From Tribonema minus (lineage: Eukaryota > Sar > Xanthophyceae > Tribonematales > Tribonemataceae): a stretch of 64,000 bases of DNA. The position numbers and the translations under genes are program-made. Below the pieces are notes generated by a model. The model ran no database searches and had not been told where the DNA came from. It saw only the letters and a program-made list of their open reading frames with translations. The stretch lies in assembly GCA_017506865.1 (NCBI GenBank), contig JAFCMP010000551.1, forward strand, positions 372,001-436,000. The letters are read 5' to 3'. This document shows positions 44,201 through 55,800 of this stretch, in pieces (within the stretch, counting starts at the first letter, position 1; each line of letters begins with the position of its first letter).

Positions 44201-45945
44201 GCTGCAGCACGGTATGTATGTATTGGCATATGTACATGATGGTAAGTATGTATGCACGGAAAGGAATCAGAAGACCGTATGCACAATGGTAAGTGGGCGC
44301 CGTGGAGAAGTCCGGCGGCACCGCTGCTGCAGCATGGTATGTATGTACAGGTATACCTATGATGGTAAGTGTGCACAATAAGTGGATATGTCCGCTGCTG
44401 CAGCATGTGGTGCATTTGTCTAGGTAGCCACAATGGTTACTGTGCATGCACGATATTGGGTAAATGTATGCATGGAGGTAGGTAGGCATACAGGGACAAG
44501 AGGTGTGGGGTAATGTGATGAGCCGTGAATGGTGCAGATGTGGTGGTGCAGATGCGTAGGCGACACTATAAAGAAATCTGATGGCACCTTGAATATTGTA
44601 CATGTGCGTAAAGGGTCAAATTCGCGCATTTGTTTATCCGCGCTGCTGGCCACCACGCTTCTGAAAGTATCCGTGTTGCGTCGGGCAGCTTTGAGAGAGG
44701 ATAGCTATCCAACGCCTACACATCTCGAATGATCCATTCGCTTAACCTGGTTCTGGTTAGGCAGACTATCCAGTGCGTCATAAGTACTAGCAGCCTGCAA
44801 TTTCTCACGGTCCAGTCCACGCTTTCACACATGCAGAAACTTCAACAGCTTGCTGTTGAAGTCAACTTCTTTTTTTTTTTAATCCCTAACCCTAAGCTCA
44901 GCGCTTTATCAGAGCAAGGTGGGTGGCTCGTTGCATACATTGCACGGGGTGCTCAAGCCTTAACCTTATGTAGCTGCATGCATCCCTGAAATTAACATGG
45001 TTCCCTGTACGAATTAGTGTAAGTCTGCATGCACAGCTATTTGACAGGATTTAAAAAATGTCAAAAACAATAGTTGGAGAACAGGAGTGATAATAGCTCT
45101 GGCGCCAGCCATAACCCCGGCAGCCACGAGGAAAGCAACAGCTTCTTACGCGTGAACTCATGTTGGCAAATTTCCACTGCATCGTGGCTGCAGGACCGGG
45201 TCAACTCGGCCAAATATCTGCGGCTTGTGTGCACTTGGCTGCTGTGCAAATCAGCAGAAGCCGTCAATAACACGCGCATTGCTGAATTGCAGACATTGCT
45301 TTGATACCATCAGAGAAATAGCATCTCTTCGCTCAAAGTCAAACTGCATCAATGTACCTACAAGAACGCGAGACCAGCTCCGCGCGGCCTGTTCCTGTCA
45401 CCAGTGGGAACTATGCAGGTGTTCTGCCTGCACTTCAACTGACGTTGCTGGACACTGTGTAGCAATGAGACCAGCAACACAATGATGCACCAGAGAACTC
45501 AATCGCTCTCTTACCCTTGGCTGGTATCTTGCTCAGGGGTACGTTGGAATAGGTCGGCTGCTGAGAAGCACCGCCACCTCCCCCGCTTCCCTGCTGCTGC
45601 GCCGACTTGAAACCCTGGCTTGCAAAGGCATCTATGGCATCTAGTCCCAGCCCATCCTTGCCGGTCCGCTGACCTCCGCTCGGCGCACTGTCGGTGCAAA
45701 ACGAAACGAGAAAAAAACATGCAGCCGGAGCGAGCTCAGGTGGTGCACACAAGGAAGAACACCTGCAGAAAGGCAAGCACCTGATGACGTGCAGACCTCG
45801 GCGCAGCAATGCTGCAGAGGTGGTGAAGCGCGTGCTCACAGCAGCGGCCAAATTCTTACGTTTGATAGGGCATCGGCTGGGTCAAATTCTGTTGCTGGAA
45901 TGGATTGCCAGCCGGCGCCTGCGTGCTCCACCCATTGTTGTACAT
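32228..45945 (-). CDS. NPF/DPF-motif protein with UIM-like helix and PH-like domain (15 exons)
   Basis: Exons in transcription order: 45860-45947 (ATG at 45,945), 45515-45687, 43821-43981, 42052-42301, 41470-41615, 40874-40954, 40329-40472, 38985-39092, 37871-37908, 37296-37386, 36754-36848, 35587-35734, 34366-34546, 33266-33346, 32228-32295. Phases agree at every junction, giving 616 codons and TGA. The N-terminal half is Gln/Met/Ala-rich with NPF (AGNPFQQQ, VNPFDQ) and DPF (MRDPFST, WDPFST, WDPFSG) motifs, which bind EH domains and AP-2-type adaptors. A UIM-like helix (DSDYQLALKLQQEEEA) follows. A PH-like fold runs from LARISKRTLLVK through VWKNTYFIFELPDLLLLY to the helix LGNRIAEAIRDKRR. 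The tail is Gly/Tyr-rich. It is probably a clathrin/endocytosis-related adaptor. An upstream exon is possible; no ENTH domain was found. Confidence 0.75.
32239..32722. repeat. Tandem copies of the terminal exon of the adaptor gene
   Basis: Four units of about 140 bp (starting near 32,250, 32,389, 32,531 and 32,670) each contain the acceptor and most of the last exon. The copy nearest the gene end (32,228-32,295) gives the phase-correct stop. The others have small indels or run on into the next copy. Confidence 0.75.
33575..33665. repeat. Short tandem repeat
   Basis: Words of the form AGCTTCAAGAAGAGTATT.GTTCAGCTCG alternate about three times in the intron before exon 33266-33346. Confidence 0.5.
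33890..34420. repeat. Junction copies of exon 34366-34546
   Basis: The exon end encoding NSPPPSSIYNAPP plus its donor region is repeated at about 34,200-34,245, 34,040-34,080 and, more diverged, 33,895-33,935. Spacing is 150-170 bp and all copies lie in the downstream intron. Confidence 0.7.
34640..36060. repeat. Direct and inverted copies around exon 35587-35734
   Basis: A copy of the exon's 3' end plus donor stands in the opposite orientation at about 34,870-34,945 (plus strand reads EQLDYGPSIVAKFGFQ then GTGAGCCA), with inverted intron sequence extending left to about 34,640. A direct decayed copy lies at about 35,360-35,410. The exon's 5' end is echoed at about 35,915-35,960 and 36,005-36,055. 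Confidence 0.75.
35587..37386 (-). CDS. PH-like domain exons of the adaptor gene
   Basis: Three exons build the first part of the fold. Exon 37296-37386 ends in KRTLLVK and has a GC donor (AAG then GCAAGT). Exon 36754-36848 encodes VWKNTYFIFELPDLLLL and ends with AT completed by the next G. Exon 35587-35734 encodes IKKRIEIKHNHTLTPLKRKF and the stretch ending YGPSIVAKFGFQ. The alternating strands with W-K-N-x-Y-F-I-F, then basic strands, then a C-terminal helix in exon 34366-34546 match the layout of PH domains, which bind phosphoinositides or proteins at membranes. Confidence 0.6.
35780..35930. repeat. Poly-G tracts in an intron
   Basis: G14 at 35,802-35,815 and G16 at 35,897-35,912 lie within repeated units containing AGAAGCAG. 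They have G-quadruplex potential on the non-template strand of the plus orientation; the gene itself is read from the other strand. Confidence 0.7.
38495..40080. repeat. Junction copies on both sides of the UIM exon 38985-39092
   Basis: Donor-side copies (CACCTGCTGCAG.TTGAGAGCCAGCTG on the plus strand) lie at about 38,500, 38,684 and 38,812. Acceptor-side copies (GCCTCCGCCATCGTCGTC, CGCTCCATT...CTGAGC) lie at about 39,235, 39,390 and 40,040. The array also contains TTAGGG repeats at 39,575-39,605 and a duplicated GGAGCCAGGCGGCGGCG at 39,635 and 39,664. Confidence 0.75.
40990..41925. repeat. Junction copies on both sides of exon 41470-41615
   Basis: Downstream, the donor region GTGACGCACCTGCTG...GCGGCGCCGC.CTGCTGGCC is repeated about four times (about 41,000, 41,110, 41,195, 41,305), each preceded by CTTCAACTG-type sequence. 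Upstream, the acceptor region GGTTGAGAAGGGATCCCGCATGC is echoed near 41,690, 41,755 and 41,878. Confidence 0.8.
43950..44420. repeat. Acceptor copies of exon 43821-43981
   Basis: The segment GTGGAGAAGTCCGGCGG.GCCGCTGCTGC.GCA, i.e. the exon start plus acceptor on the minus strand, is repeated at about 43,957, 44,078, 44,178 and 44,300, with a shorter one at 44,392. The units of about 90-120 bp are separated by ATGTATG-rich intron sequence. Confidence 0.8.
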
Positions 45946-46767
45946 GGCTGCAGCGGCAAGTACACTGCCGCAAGCGGCGCGCCTGCCTCCAGAAACAGCT
46001 TTCGCCTTGACAAGTCGTGCGTCAATGTGTAACAAGATGCGGCAGCATCTACTTGGAAGAGATGCATCCCCCCTTGATTAGGTGTTTATAGAAGGGAAAA
46101 CTATCCCTTAAATGAGGGATCTGGAAGGAAGACCCTCGATTGACGGAGATCTCTGCCCGCCAGCTGCAGTGCACAAGTGACACGCACGAGGTCGTGCGTG
46201 CACCTAAACACCAGCCACGCTGCCGTCGATGATTGCACCGTTGGAACTGCATGCTGCATGAAGAACTTGTCAATCAGACATCATGTCCCTCAGGATCTCC
46301 CTCTTGTGTTTCCCTAGTTGAGTTGAAATCAACGGAGTACCAGAGCAAGTGCAGTTTTGAACACGGTCTATCAACACTGACAAGTTGATACGCCATCATC
46401 ACTCACAGATGCGCGTGGGCAGGATTCATCACAAGCAATCTGTGCAATTCAAATACAGCACGTTTGACAATGCACATAGCGTGAACCACTTTGAACGACC
46501 CAACGCTCATTGTGCCCCGCAAGGTGCAGACAAAAGAACAACATCCCGAAAGTCGCGTCGGTGCACAGCCACCCAATCAGTTCCATTCAGGCACCTCCCA
46601 ACCACACCACACCAAACAAAATACACCACAAAAGCGAGGGCTCGCTACAGATAAAGTGTGCGTGTGCACCCCCCGGCCCGCCACAGTCACACGCAACATG
46701 CGGCCCAACAAAAACCATGCTGTCTCTCTTGCGCGCTCCACTCGACCGATATGCAGATAGACAGGAT

Positions 46768-46888
46768 CTACGCTGTCGATGATGAAGGTAGTACACCGCT
46801 GCTGCAGCAGCTCGGACCGATAGCTGGCGCGCACATCGTCGACACCGGCGCCAGCGGTCGCATAAATGGTGACACTTTGTGTTGTCGT
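46768..46888 (-). CDS. Possible terminal exon of the ABC1K gene
   Basis: Acceptor GCCGCAG at 46,889-46,895; one base completes the AG left by exon 47756-47916, then 39 codons (HKVSPFMRPLAPVS) and TAG at 46,768-46,770. A different frame of the same stretch is also open and longer (SVTIYATAGAGVDD...). The phase argument favours the first, but the gene may instead end through an exon I missed. Confidence 0.3.
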
Positions 46889-49800
46889 CTGCGGCATGAG
46901 GCAAGGCTACGGCTGCCGCCGCTAGGCAAGCGGCCGAGGGCGGTCACTGCGGCGGTGGCGGCAGGCCACAGCTGACGATTCGCTGGCAATTCAAGTGCAT
47001 CGCTTGCTTTGTTCTCGTGTGCCCTTTGCGTTGGCACAGGGCTGGCGGCCTAGCCCTAGGGCTTCTTTTACAACTGGTCTTCGACAACGTCCTCCCAGTC
47101 AAGGGCGGAGGCGTTTGCGGGTGCTAGGGTCGATGCCATGCGCAGCAGAGCCCTGTGTGGGACAGAAGCACGTGCATGGCGGTATAGCAGATGTTTTGGT
47201 GAGATCAGTTAAACACAGAAGGCCAGCCTGGGCCAACAAATGCCTCAGAGTATCAGGTTCAGCACTGGTTGCGGTGTGGATGAGGAGAAGACTTGGCAGG
47301 ACATCTTTGCTGTTGAGAAGGTGTACATTTGAGGTACTTCGAAGTATGTAAACTTAATGACATAGAAGGATGTATTTTTTGTTAATTCTCGCTCAGGGCG
47401 CGAAAAAGCCCAGATGAATGGCATCTAACTTGAAGCTTGCTGTGTGGAACCTACATGTCGTGTGACAGTCTGAAAGTGTCTCAACGACAACCACTCAAAC
47501 GCCGCCGCCGCCAAATGGCATCTCGGGATCCTCCCCTACGTCCTCCTCCATGTGCCCCCCCATGTACTTGCACTTCAGAAGTACGTGTGCGTATTTTCAC
47601 GCCCAAAGCAAGAATCAACCACAAGTACATATGTCGGGGCATCGCATTGGCTTGGCTGCTTGTGTGAAAGCAACTGTCGTCGATCTATCCCCTCCTCTGC
47701 GCCAACCAGGGCGATTGGCAGACTCTTGAAGTATCAACTTCAAGTGGTGACGCACCTGCTGGCGAGTCGCCGCACAAACTTCTCGCCGACCACGGACAGG
47801 CCGGGCGTGATTAGGGGCAGCACGGGGGCGATGCGGCGAGCGCTGTTGAGCACTGCTGCCGACACTGCACGCGGCTTCACGTCCTCAAGGCTCAGCAGGT
47901 TCTCGTCAGAATCGGCCTGCGGCATTGGGCGGCATGGCATAGGGTTAGGGGTAGCGGTGCGGCTGTTGAGTTGGCATGCGGCATCAGGAAGCATGCCACA
48001 GGGTTAGGGTTAGCGGCGTGCCTGATGCTCAGCGCGGCGGGTGAGAGAGAGAGGTTCGGCATGCAATTTTGCTCGTGTAGTGTGAAGGATTTGCATGATG
48101 CAGCCAGTACCAGACAACCCCAAGCATCGGACTTCAAGTTGTTTTATGTGATGATCACCGCCCGAGCAGCGTGTGTGCAGGTAGCAGCTTTGCACTGCCA
48201 CAAGAGTACCCTGACAGCGCATCGCACCTGGAGCATCACGTTGAAGCTCGCACCCATTTGCAGCGATATCCTCGTGCTCAAATCTCTTGTAAACCACTAG
48301 CGTCATTGTCAACACACACACAGGAGCTGCCCTGATCATGTTTTTGCAGCCTCAAGCGTCAGGCAGCACCAACCAAACCGGCCACTTCTGACAACACAAG
48401 TTCCCTGGCCGACTTATGCATGCGTACTCATGTACATGCCTGCTGAACACAGGAGTGCAGTACTGTGGTATCGGTGTGAGGCCCACAAGCGACAGCTACT
48501 CACGTCGGATATACTTGACGTGCCGGAGAACGCTGACAGTATGGACAGCGAGCGCATGGCAGAGGGGGCCCCCTCCCCTGGCAGCTCCGCGTAGGGGTTG
48601 TGGTAGCCGCCGCTGCTTTGCCTGCGGCGGACAGAAACGTAGCACAAAGACATTTAAGCTAGAAGGAAACACGCACCATGTATTGTGAGTGCGGGTGTGA
48701 CATAATGTACTTCGAAGTACACTACTTTGCCTGCGGTGAACACAGTGGCAGCAGGCAAACATTGAGAAGACACACAAAGTGTGCTGCGAGAGTAAATGGT
48801 GACATGGCGTATAGTACCACTATCGATCACTGCAGTCCGGTCACGGTCTTATGCGTCATTCAATCTCGAGTGCAATAGTTGTATGCTGCTCTCACATTGC
48901 GCTCCCCAGATTGCCTCGACTGTCAGTGCTCAGCAGGGCACGCAGGCTCTGACATCATTACACCATCATATGAAGTACTTCAGTACTTGCTATTTGAAGC
49001 TGTACCTCTGCTCAGTTGAGTGTTTAAGGACGCATGGACTGCGATCCCCAGCTGCGGCGTTCAGTCGCGCCCTGCAGTTCAATGGCGTCACGGTGGCGCT
49101 ATGCATCGCGGCAATGGGCCCTGTTGACCGGTGTCCAAAACCCATGCGCACCTGCTCAGTGCTTAGCGCGTAGTAGCTATCGCCAACGTTTGTTGACTGC
49201 CTCATTCACAGCAGAGCGGTACTCACTTGCGCCCCGCAGATGCCAGGATGGCGATGATGCGCTTACGGTATGCATTTACATCGGTTGATCACTGTACTGC
49301 GCGTGTATGCTTTTTTAAAAAGAAAATGCGCACAGCCCCCCCCCCCGTTTGCCCCGCTATGTATAGTTTCTTTCAGCTGCACTCACTTGCGCCCCGCGGA
49401 GGCGAGGATAGCGATGATGCGCCGCAGCGCGCGCAGGCTCTGGTGCTTGGTGTTCAGGTCACGTGAACACGCCGAGGACCATGTGTGCAGTGTTCAAATG
49501 CACCACTTTCTGGTGACTGTGATCGTGCGTCTACTGGAAGGTTCACACATGGGCGGTGTCCGTAAGCATGCGCAAGTGCTCAGTGCTTAGTGCGGAGTAC
49601 CACAGAAGAGCTATACTCACTTGGCCCTGCGGAGGCCAGGCTGGCTACAATGTGTGTAGATCATACGAGTACGTTCAGTGTACATTGACGGCAGTGGCAA
49701 CTGCTTTACTCACTTGCGCCCTGCGGAGGCCAGTATGGCGATGATGCGCCGCAGCGCGCGCAGGCTCTGGCGGTCGTCGGCGTCCAGCTCGAGGGCGCTC

Positions 49801-52800
49801 TCCACGCGACCCACAACACCGTCCAGCATGAGGTACGGCAGCTGCAGGGACGCATTTGCAGGGCAGTAACAGTGTGTAAGTCATTGGTGCTGCTTGGGTG
49901 CTTGTGTGCAGGTATGCAAAGCACGCCAAGCACAGGTGTCGTTGGTGATGGTGGGAGGTTTCGTGCACGTCCTGCATTAGGTACGGCAGCTGCGGAAATG
50001 CAGTTGCAGAGCGGTGGCAGCGTGTAGGTCGTTGGTGTTGGAGGGGGGGTCGTGCACAGGTATGCGCAGCGGCTCTTATGCTCCCAGGGGTTGCACTTTC
50101 CACCAGCATGTCGCGCCTGATTTGGGAGGGAACGACGATGCTTGTGTTACGCATGCACATGTCCTGTTGACGTATTTACAATATCAATCTAGTCCGATGA
50201 AGGACAGTACTCAGTTTGCACAGCACCGCGATGCTGTTGTCATTAAAAAAACGCAGCACTCTCATCCCCCCCCCCCCCCCCCCCCCCGTCCCAACCCGTT
50301 TGATTGCGGAAAGCATACTTCAACTATCAAATTATTAGCTTCTGCAGGTCTCACCTGCACGGGCAGGAACAGGGGTTTGAGCCCCTCCGCGGCAAGCGCA
50401 ACGGCATGCATACTTCAAGTAGTAAAATAGCAACTCCTGCAATTCTTACCTGCATGGGCAGAACAGAGGGTGGAGCCCCCCCGGGGCAACGGCAACGGCA
50501 TCAATACTTCAAGTAGCAAAATATCAACTTCTGCGACTCTCACCTGCACGGGCAGGAACAGGGGATTGAGCCCCTCCGGTGCGAGCGCGCTGCTCTTGAA
50601 GGCGGGCAGGGGGATGGGCCCTAGCGCACCACGGCCCAGTCGCCGCAATGCGCGCACTGCCTCCAGGTTGAGCTCGCGCCCAAGCGCATCCGTCATGCGC
50701 GCGAGTTCGTCCACAACAAGGTCCTGCGCGTGGTGCGGGCAATGAGGGGGGCAATGGGGGGGGTATGTGATGAGGTGGTAAGAAGCGGGATCGTGCAGAC
50801 TTTGAAGCAGCTACGTGACATGCGGCGTGCGCGTAAGTTCGTCCATGATGAGGCCGTGTGCGCATGCGAGAAGGGGTAGGTAATTATGGAGGAGGGAAGT
50901 GTCAGTGCACAACTGCAGACTTTAGTGCGCGCCCATCCTTGCGCGAGGTCGTCCACTACGAGGTCCTGTGTGTGGTGCAGGCGATCAGGGGGGTAGGCAA
51001 GCAGTGCGACAGCGCCAGCACACCCTGAAACGGCAGTGAACCATGCACGCCTCCGTCATGCGCGTGGGTTTGTCCACAACACGATCCTGCGCTCAAGGCG
51101 TGTGCATTGGGGGTAGGTAGCTAGGCGGGCAAACAGAGGGGCCACTGGTCTACTATCTCAAAGGTAGCTGCAGCTCGGGGGGGGTGACTTGCCTGTACAT
51201 AATAGCTAGGGTGAGGGTTAGGATTGCAATACTGGCGTGTTAGTTTAATGCAGCTGCAGTTCAAGCAGGTGACTTGCCTGTACATAGTTGCCCTCCTTGT
51301 TGAAGAGCAGCTTGATGGCGTCCAGAGCCACGGGATCTTCGAGCGGGTCATACGATGCCTGCAGCGAACGCACAGCGAGCGCACACGCATGCAGCACAAA
51401 TGCGATGCAGCGTCAAGAGGATGGACGCTAATGTGTACGCTATGCACTTTTTTTGAGGCAGGTATGTTACTGGGCAGTTGAGAAACGAACAAACCAGAGT
51501 CTGGTTACCAGATACAACTATAGTGCATCAAACGTACGAGGCATGCTCATTAAGACAAATGGTGATGATGATGCCAGCCACTCGTGTTGCACGCAGCGCA
51601 AACACCACAATGTGTAAAATAGGTGGACCGCTATACGCTGTGAGGCGCGGCTCTGTAACTGGGCAGTTCAGAAAGGGATAAACCGGGCACATAACTGCAG
51701 TACACCAAAGGTACGAGGCATGCGTGGCACCATCAAGGGCGATGATGATGCCAGCCACGGTTGTTGCGTGAGAAACCTGTTGCACCTGCTGCTAAGGTTG
51801 TGAAGTCATGCAGGGGTTTTGGACACCTGTTTGCTGCAAAGGTACTTAGGGCTAGGTTAGAGTTACACGAGCCCTCTGGTGGCGCCGCAACACAGTGCAT
51901 AGAGCACGCAACGACCATGGGGTCGATATCCTGAGAGAGTTCACTGCTATGGGTGTGCTGCGACATGGGTCCAAAAGCTTCGTAGCCATGCAGATACCAG
52001 GCCCGGATGCCTCTGCATGTCGTGTACTTGTGCAACTTCTGCAGCCACACGGAAACAACGACTTCACACGGGATTGTGTGCATTTGAAATTTTGTGCCGC
52101 TATGTCATTTGACATTTGACAGCAGGACTTGTTTGCGGGATTGTACTTCGGAAGTATATGAATGATGTGCGCCTACATGCATTTATTTACTGCTATGCAT
52201 CTGCCCAAATGCAGAAGAAAACATCCAGTGGCATTTAAAAGCACTACACTGAGCACTTACCTGCCCCTTGGCTGCCGCCAGGATGCCCTGCATGTGCTTG
52301 TTGCCCTGCGCGCCTGCACCGTTGAGCAATGCAACGCATTCGCAACATATAATACGCTGTCAGTGGCCGACACCACAAGCACGCCATTGAGCAATGTGAA
52401 TATATTAGCATCATGGTGTGCACAGCATGGTCATCTCTGTGTACGGTGCGCAATGTGAGTGGATCAGTACCAGCCCATGATCATACGCTGGGAGTTTGAC
52501 TTCTAAACTTGCTGTAGCGACGTGTGCTTCAGATAGGGTAGCCATCAGTGTTGGACTGGCTGACCAACTGGTAGGCATTGGGGTCAGTCAACCCTAGCCC
52601 CCTTGGATGCAACATCAAAGTGACGGTGCTCCTGACGAGTATGCCTGTCAGTGCCTACCGAGCATGTCAGGGAGCTGAGCGTTATCACCAGTGCAGCGCA
52701 AACGTCCACGTTGATGGTCGAAAATGTCGTTGACAGCATATATGTACGTGTACCACTCAGTGTGTGATGCGCACACCTCACCGTATGCATTCAGCCACTA

Positions 52801-55800
52801 ACTTTGATGTTCAGGTATGCTCGAGTGCCAACACTGGTAGGTAGGCAGGCTTCAGCCAATGACTTATACCTTCAGAAATGCCCGAGAGTCAACACTAGCA
52901 GATACCTAGATCTACGAGTCCCTGTGCAATGCGCGTTATGTCTCACCTGGTTCCAGACCGTGTGCCGCGAGGCCCCTGCTGGCCTCCGCCGCCAGCGCAG
53001 TGAAGGCCATGTAGCCTTCGATCAGCTCACGAACCTGGTCAACCTGCCGTTGTCAAGCAGCGAGCGTGAATGCGTGAGCAGATGGTGTGACTGAACCGCG
53101 CAATGTTGGGCTTGCATATGGTGGAAGGCTCGCAGCAAACTCATGGCGGTGCCTCCACATGCTGTAGCCAAGACCAGCCGTGGCTGGTCGTGTCTGCTGA
53201 CACTTGTCACGCCTCAGTCTGATGGCTTTGAAGACTTGTAATGTCATGGTTGTACAGTAGCGCTGCCACTCTCATAGGTCGTAGTCACGAGTGCCAAAGA
53301 GGCTGTGCAACTGCCAGCCACCAGCTGTATGCAAGCAATGGAAGTCATATGCGGTGGCCATGCTGATATGATAGGAACAGTAAGCGCCGCTAACAGCAGC
53401 CGCCATCAGTGGCTGCAACGCTTGCATGGGCCCCGGGAACCCTAAACCTACCCTGACCCGAATCCTTACCCTAATGCCGGCGTTTGTCGCCACCATAACC
53501 CTAGCCTCCATCCTGACACCAACCCTACTCCATCCCTAACCCTGACGGTGACGGTCATGAGTTTTGACCCTAAGCGGCGCAACCCTGCCCATGCGCACGC
53601 CCTGACCCTCATCCCAATCCTGACCCTGACGTGTGACCCAGGGCAGAAATCATCACCCGCAGTGGTTTGACCATCGGCGCCAAAGAGAAAGCCGTGCAGC
53701 ATCTTGCGCATGCGCGGGCTCTGTCCTCTGTGAGCGCTAGCCCTAGCTTTAGCACCAGCGATCAACGATCACGCAGCCTGATCCTAACCCTGAAGCTAAT
53801 TCTTGCCCGAACCTTGCTCCAACCCTAGCCCTAACCCTATCCTTACCCTGACGCACAGGAACCCTCACCTGCAGCGTTCGGCCGTCGGCGCCGTAAAGAA
53901 AGCTGTGGAGCATCTTGCGCATGCGCGGGCTGTCCTCCGTGAGCGCTAGCCCAAAATTGGATGCTAACGATCATGCAGCCTAATCCCTAACTTGAGCAGT
54001 CCAACCCTAACCCATGGTCCTAGCTCTAACCCTGAAATTAACCCTGCCGCTAACCCTGACGCGCAGCGAAGCCAAAAAGTGTAACTGTCACCTGCAGCGT
54101 GCGCCCATCAGCGCCATACAGAAAGCTGTGCAGCATCTTGCGCATGCGCGGGCTGTCCTCCGTGAGTAGGCGCCGTGCGAGGTAGGGGAAGCACTCCTGT
54201 ACAATGGAGTAGCGCGGGTCCAGCTTGAGGCCGAGGCCCTCGATGGAGCCAAACGCGCGGATGATCAGGCCAAAGTACGAGGGGATGCCGATGGGGTAGT
54301 TGCGCGCCAGTTCCTGTGACATTGCAGTTGAAGTTTGAGGTTCAGAATTGAGGTTTGAAATATCATATGCGGTGAGGTGAAGTGGCTTTTGGGGTCGTGA
54401 GGCCAGACAAGGAGGGGATGCCGATGGGGTGGTTGCGCGCCAGTTCCTGGAGGTTCAAAGTTGCAATGTGAAGCTGGGTGTTAATGTATGGCGACGTGGT
54501 GACATGACCCATGCGACACGACGCTGCCGCATGCATGGCTAATCTAGCGAGCTCGCATGCAGCGCCATCACGCAAAGCATGGCGCAGTCTGCATTGGCGC
54601 TGCCGGTGATCAACAGTTGAAGTTTGTGGGCTCACCTCAACTTCCTCCCCTACGGCCTCAATGGTGATGGACTTGGCGCCGCCGCCTTCACTCAGCTGCT
54701 CCATTACCTGTGGAGCGTCATCAAGCACCACCGGCATATGGCAGCGAGTCACCATTCCTCCATAGCACATGGCAGTGAGTCGGCATTCCTCCACTGCCAG
54801 CGGGAACTTGGTAGCCCAGCTCAGTCAGGAGCTTGTCAGAACAGACAATAGCAGCCCAGGCTATATTGTTCAGCTCCATATTGTACGCAGGTTCACAAGT
54901 TCAATCGCAGGTCCGATCACACATCAAGCGGTGAAATGCTGCTCTGCTGTCAGCATGTGCACCCACCGATCACTCCTGCTTGGCTGCGCCTACAGAAACA
55001 GCTTACTAGCACATGTGCGTAACCTGTGCCCCCCACAAGTGATTGGGTACGTCACAGAGCCTCCCCAACGTCCGTGCATCATGAGCAGATAGCACATGGC
55101 ATTGCTGCTTTCAGTGCTAGTGCCGATGCTTGCAGCTGTGCACGACTCTCACCACTTCGACTTGTGACGCTCACAATCAGTGTGTGTGCTTGGCTTGGCG
55201 AGCAGCGGCGCGACGAGTGCGCCGTCCGCTGCTCACGGCTCTCAACACTTCAACTTGTGGCGCTCACAAATAATGTTTGTGGTTACCTTGGCAAGCAGCG
55301 GCACGACGAGTGCTGCCTTCTGCAGGTCGGCGCCGACGCGCCGGTTAATGAAGTGTAGTGTGATGAGGTCCTGCAGCGACTTTCAATACTTCAACTTGTG
55401 ACGCTCACCACTAATAAGTGCGCTTACCTTGGCGAGCAGCGGCACGACGAGCGCTGCCTTCTGTGGGTCGGCGCTGACGCGCGGGTCTATGAACTGCAGC
55501 GTGAGGTCCTGCAGCGACTTTCAACCCTTCAACTTGTGACGCTCCCAACTTGAAGTTCATCAAATGGTGCTTGCAAGTACCTTGGCGAGCAGCGGCACAA
55601 CAAGCGCTGCCTTCTGCGGGTTGGCGCCGATGCGCGGGTCTGAACTGCAGCGTGATGAGGTCTTGCTTTTTTGAAACGTCAACTTGTGACGCTCCCAGCT
55701 ATTGACTAATTGAATATGCTGAATAAGTACCTTGGCGAGCAGCGGCACAACGAGCGCTGCCTTCTGCGGGTCGGCGCCGACGCGCGCGTCGATGAACTGC

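Noticed and set aside
43808..44292. Plus-strand frames with GTAAGT sites in the 43.8-44.4 kb array
   Set aside because: They arise from the repeat units. The minus-strand exon is phase-consistent with both neighbouring exons, while the plus frames connect to nothing.
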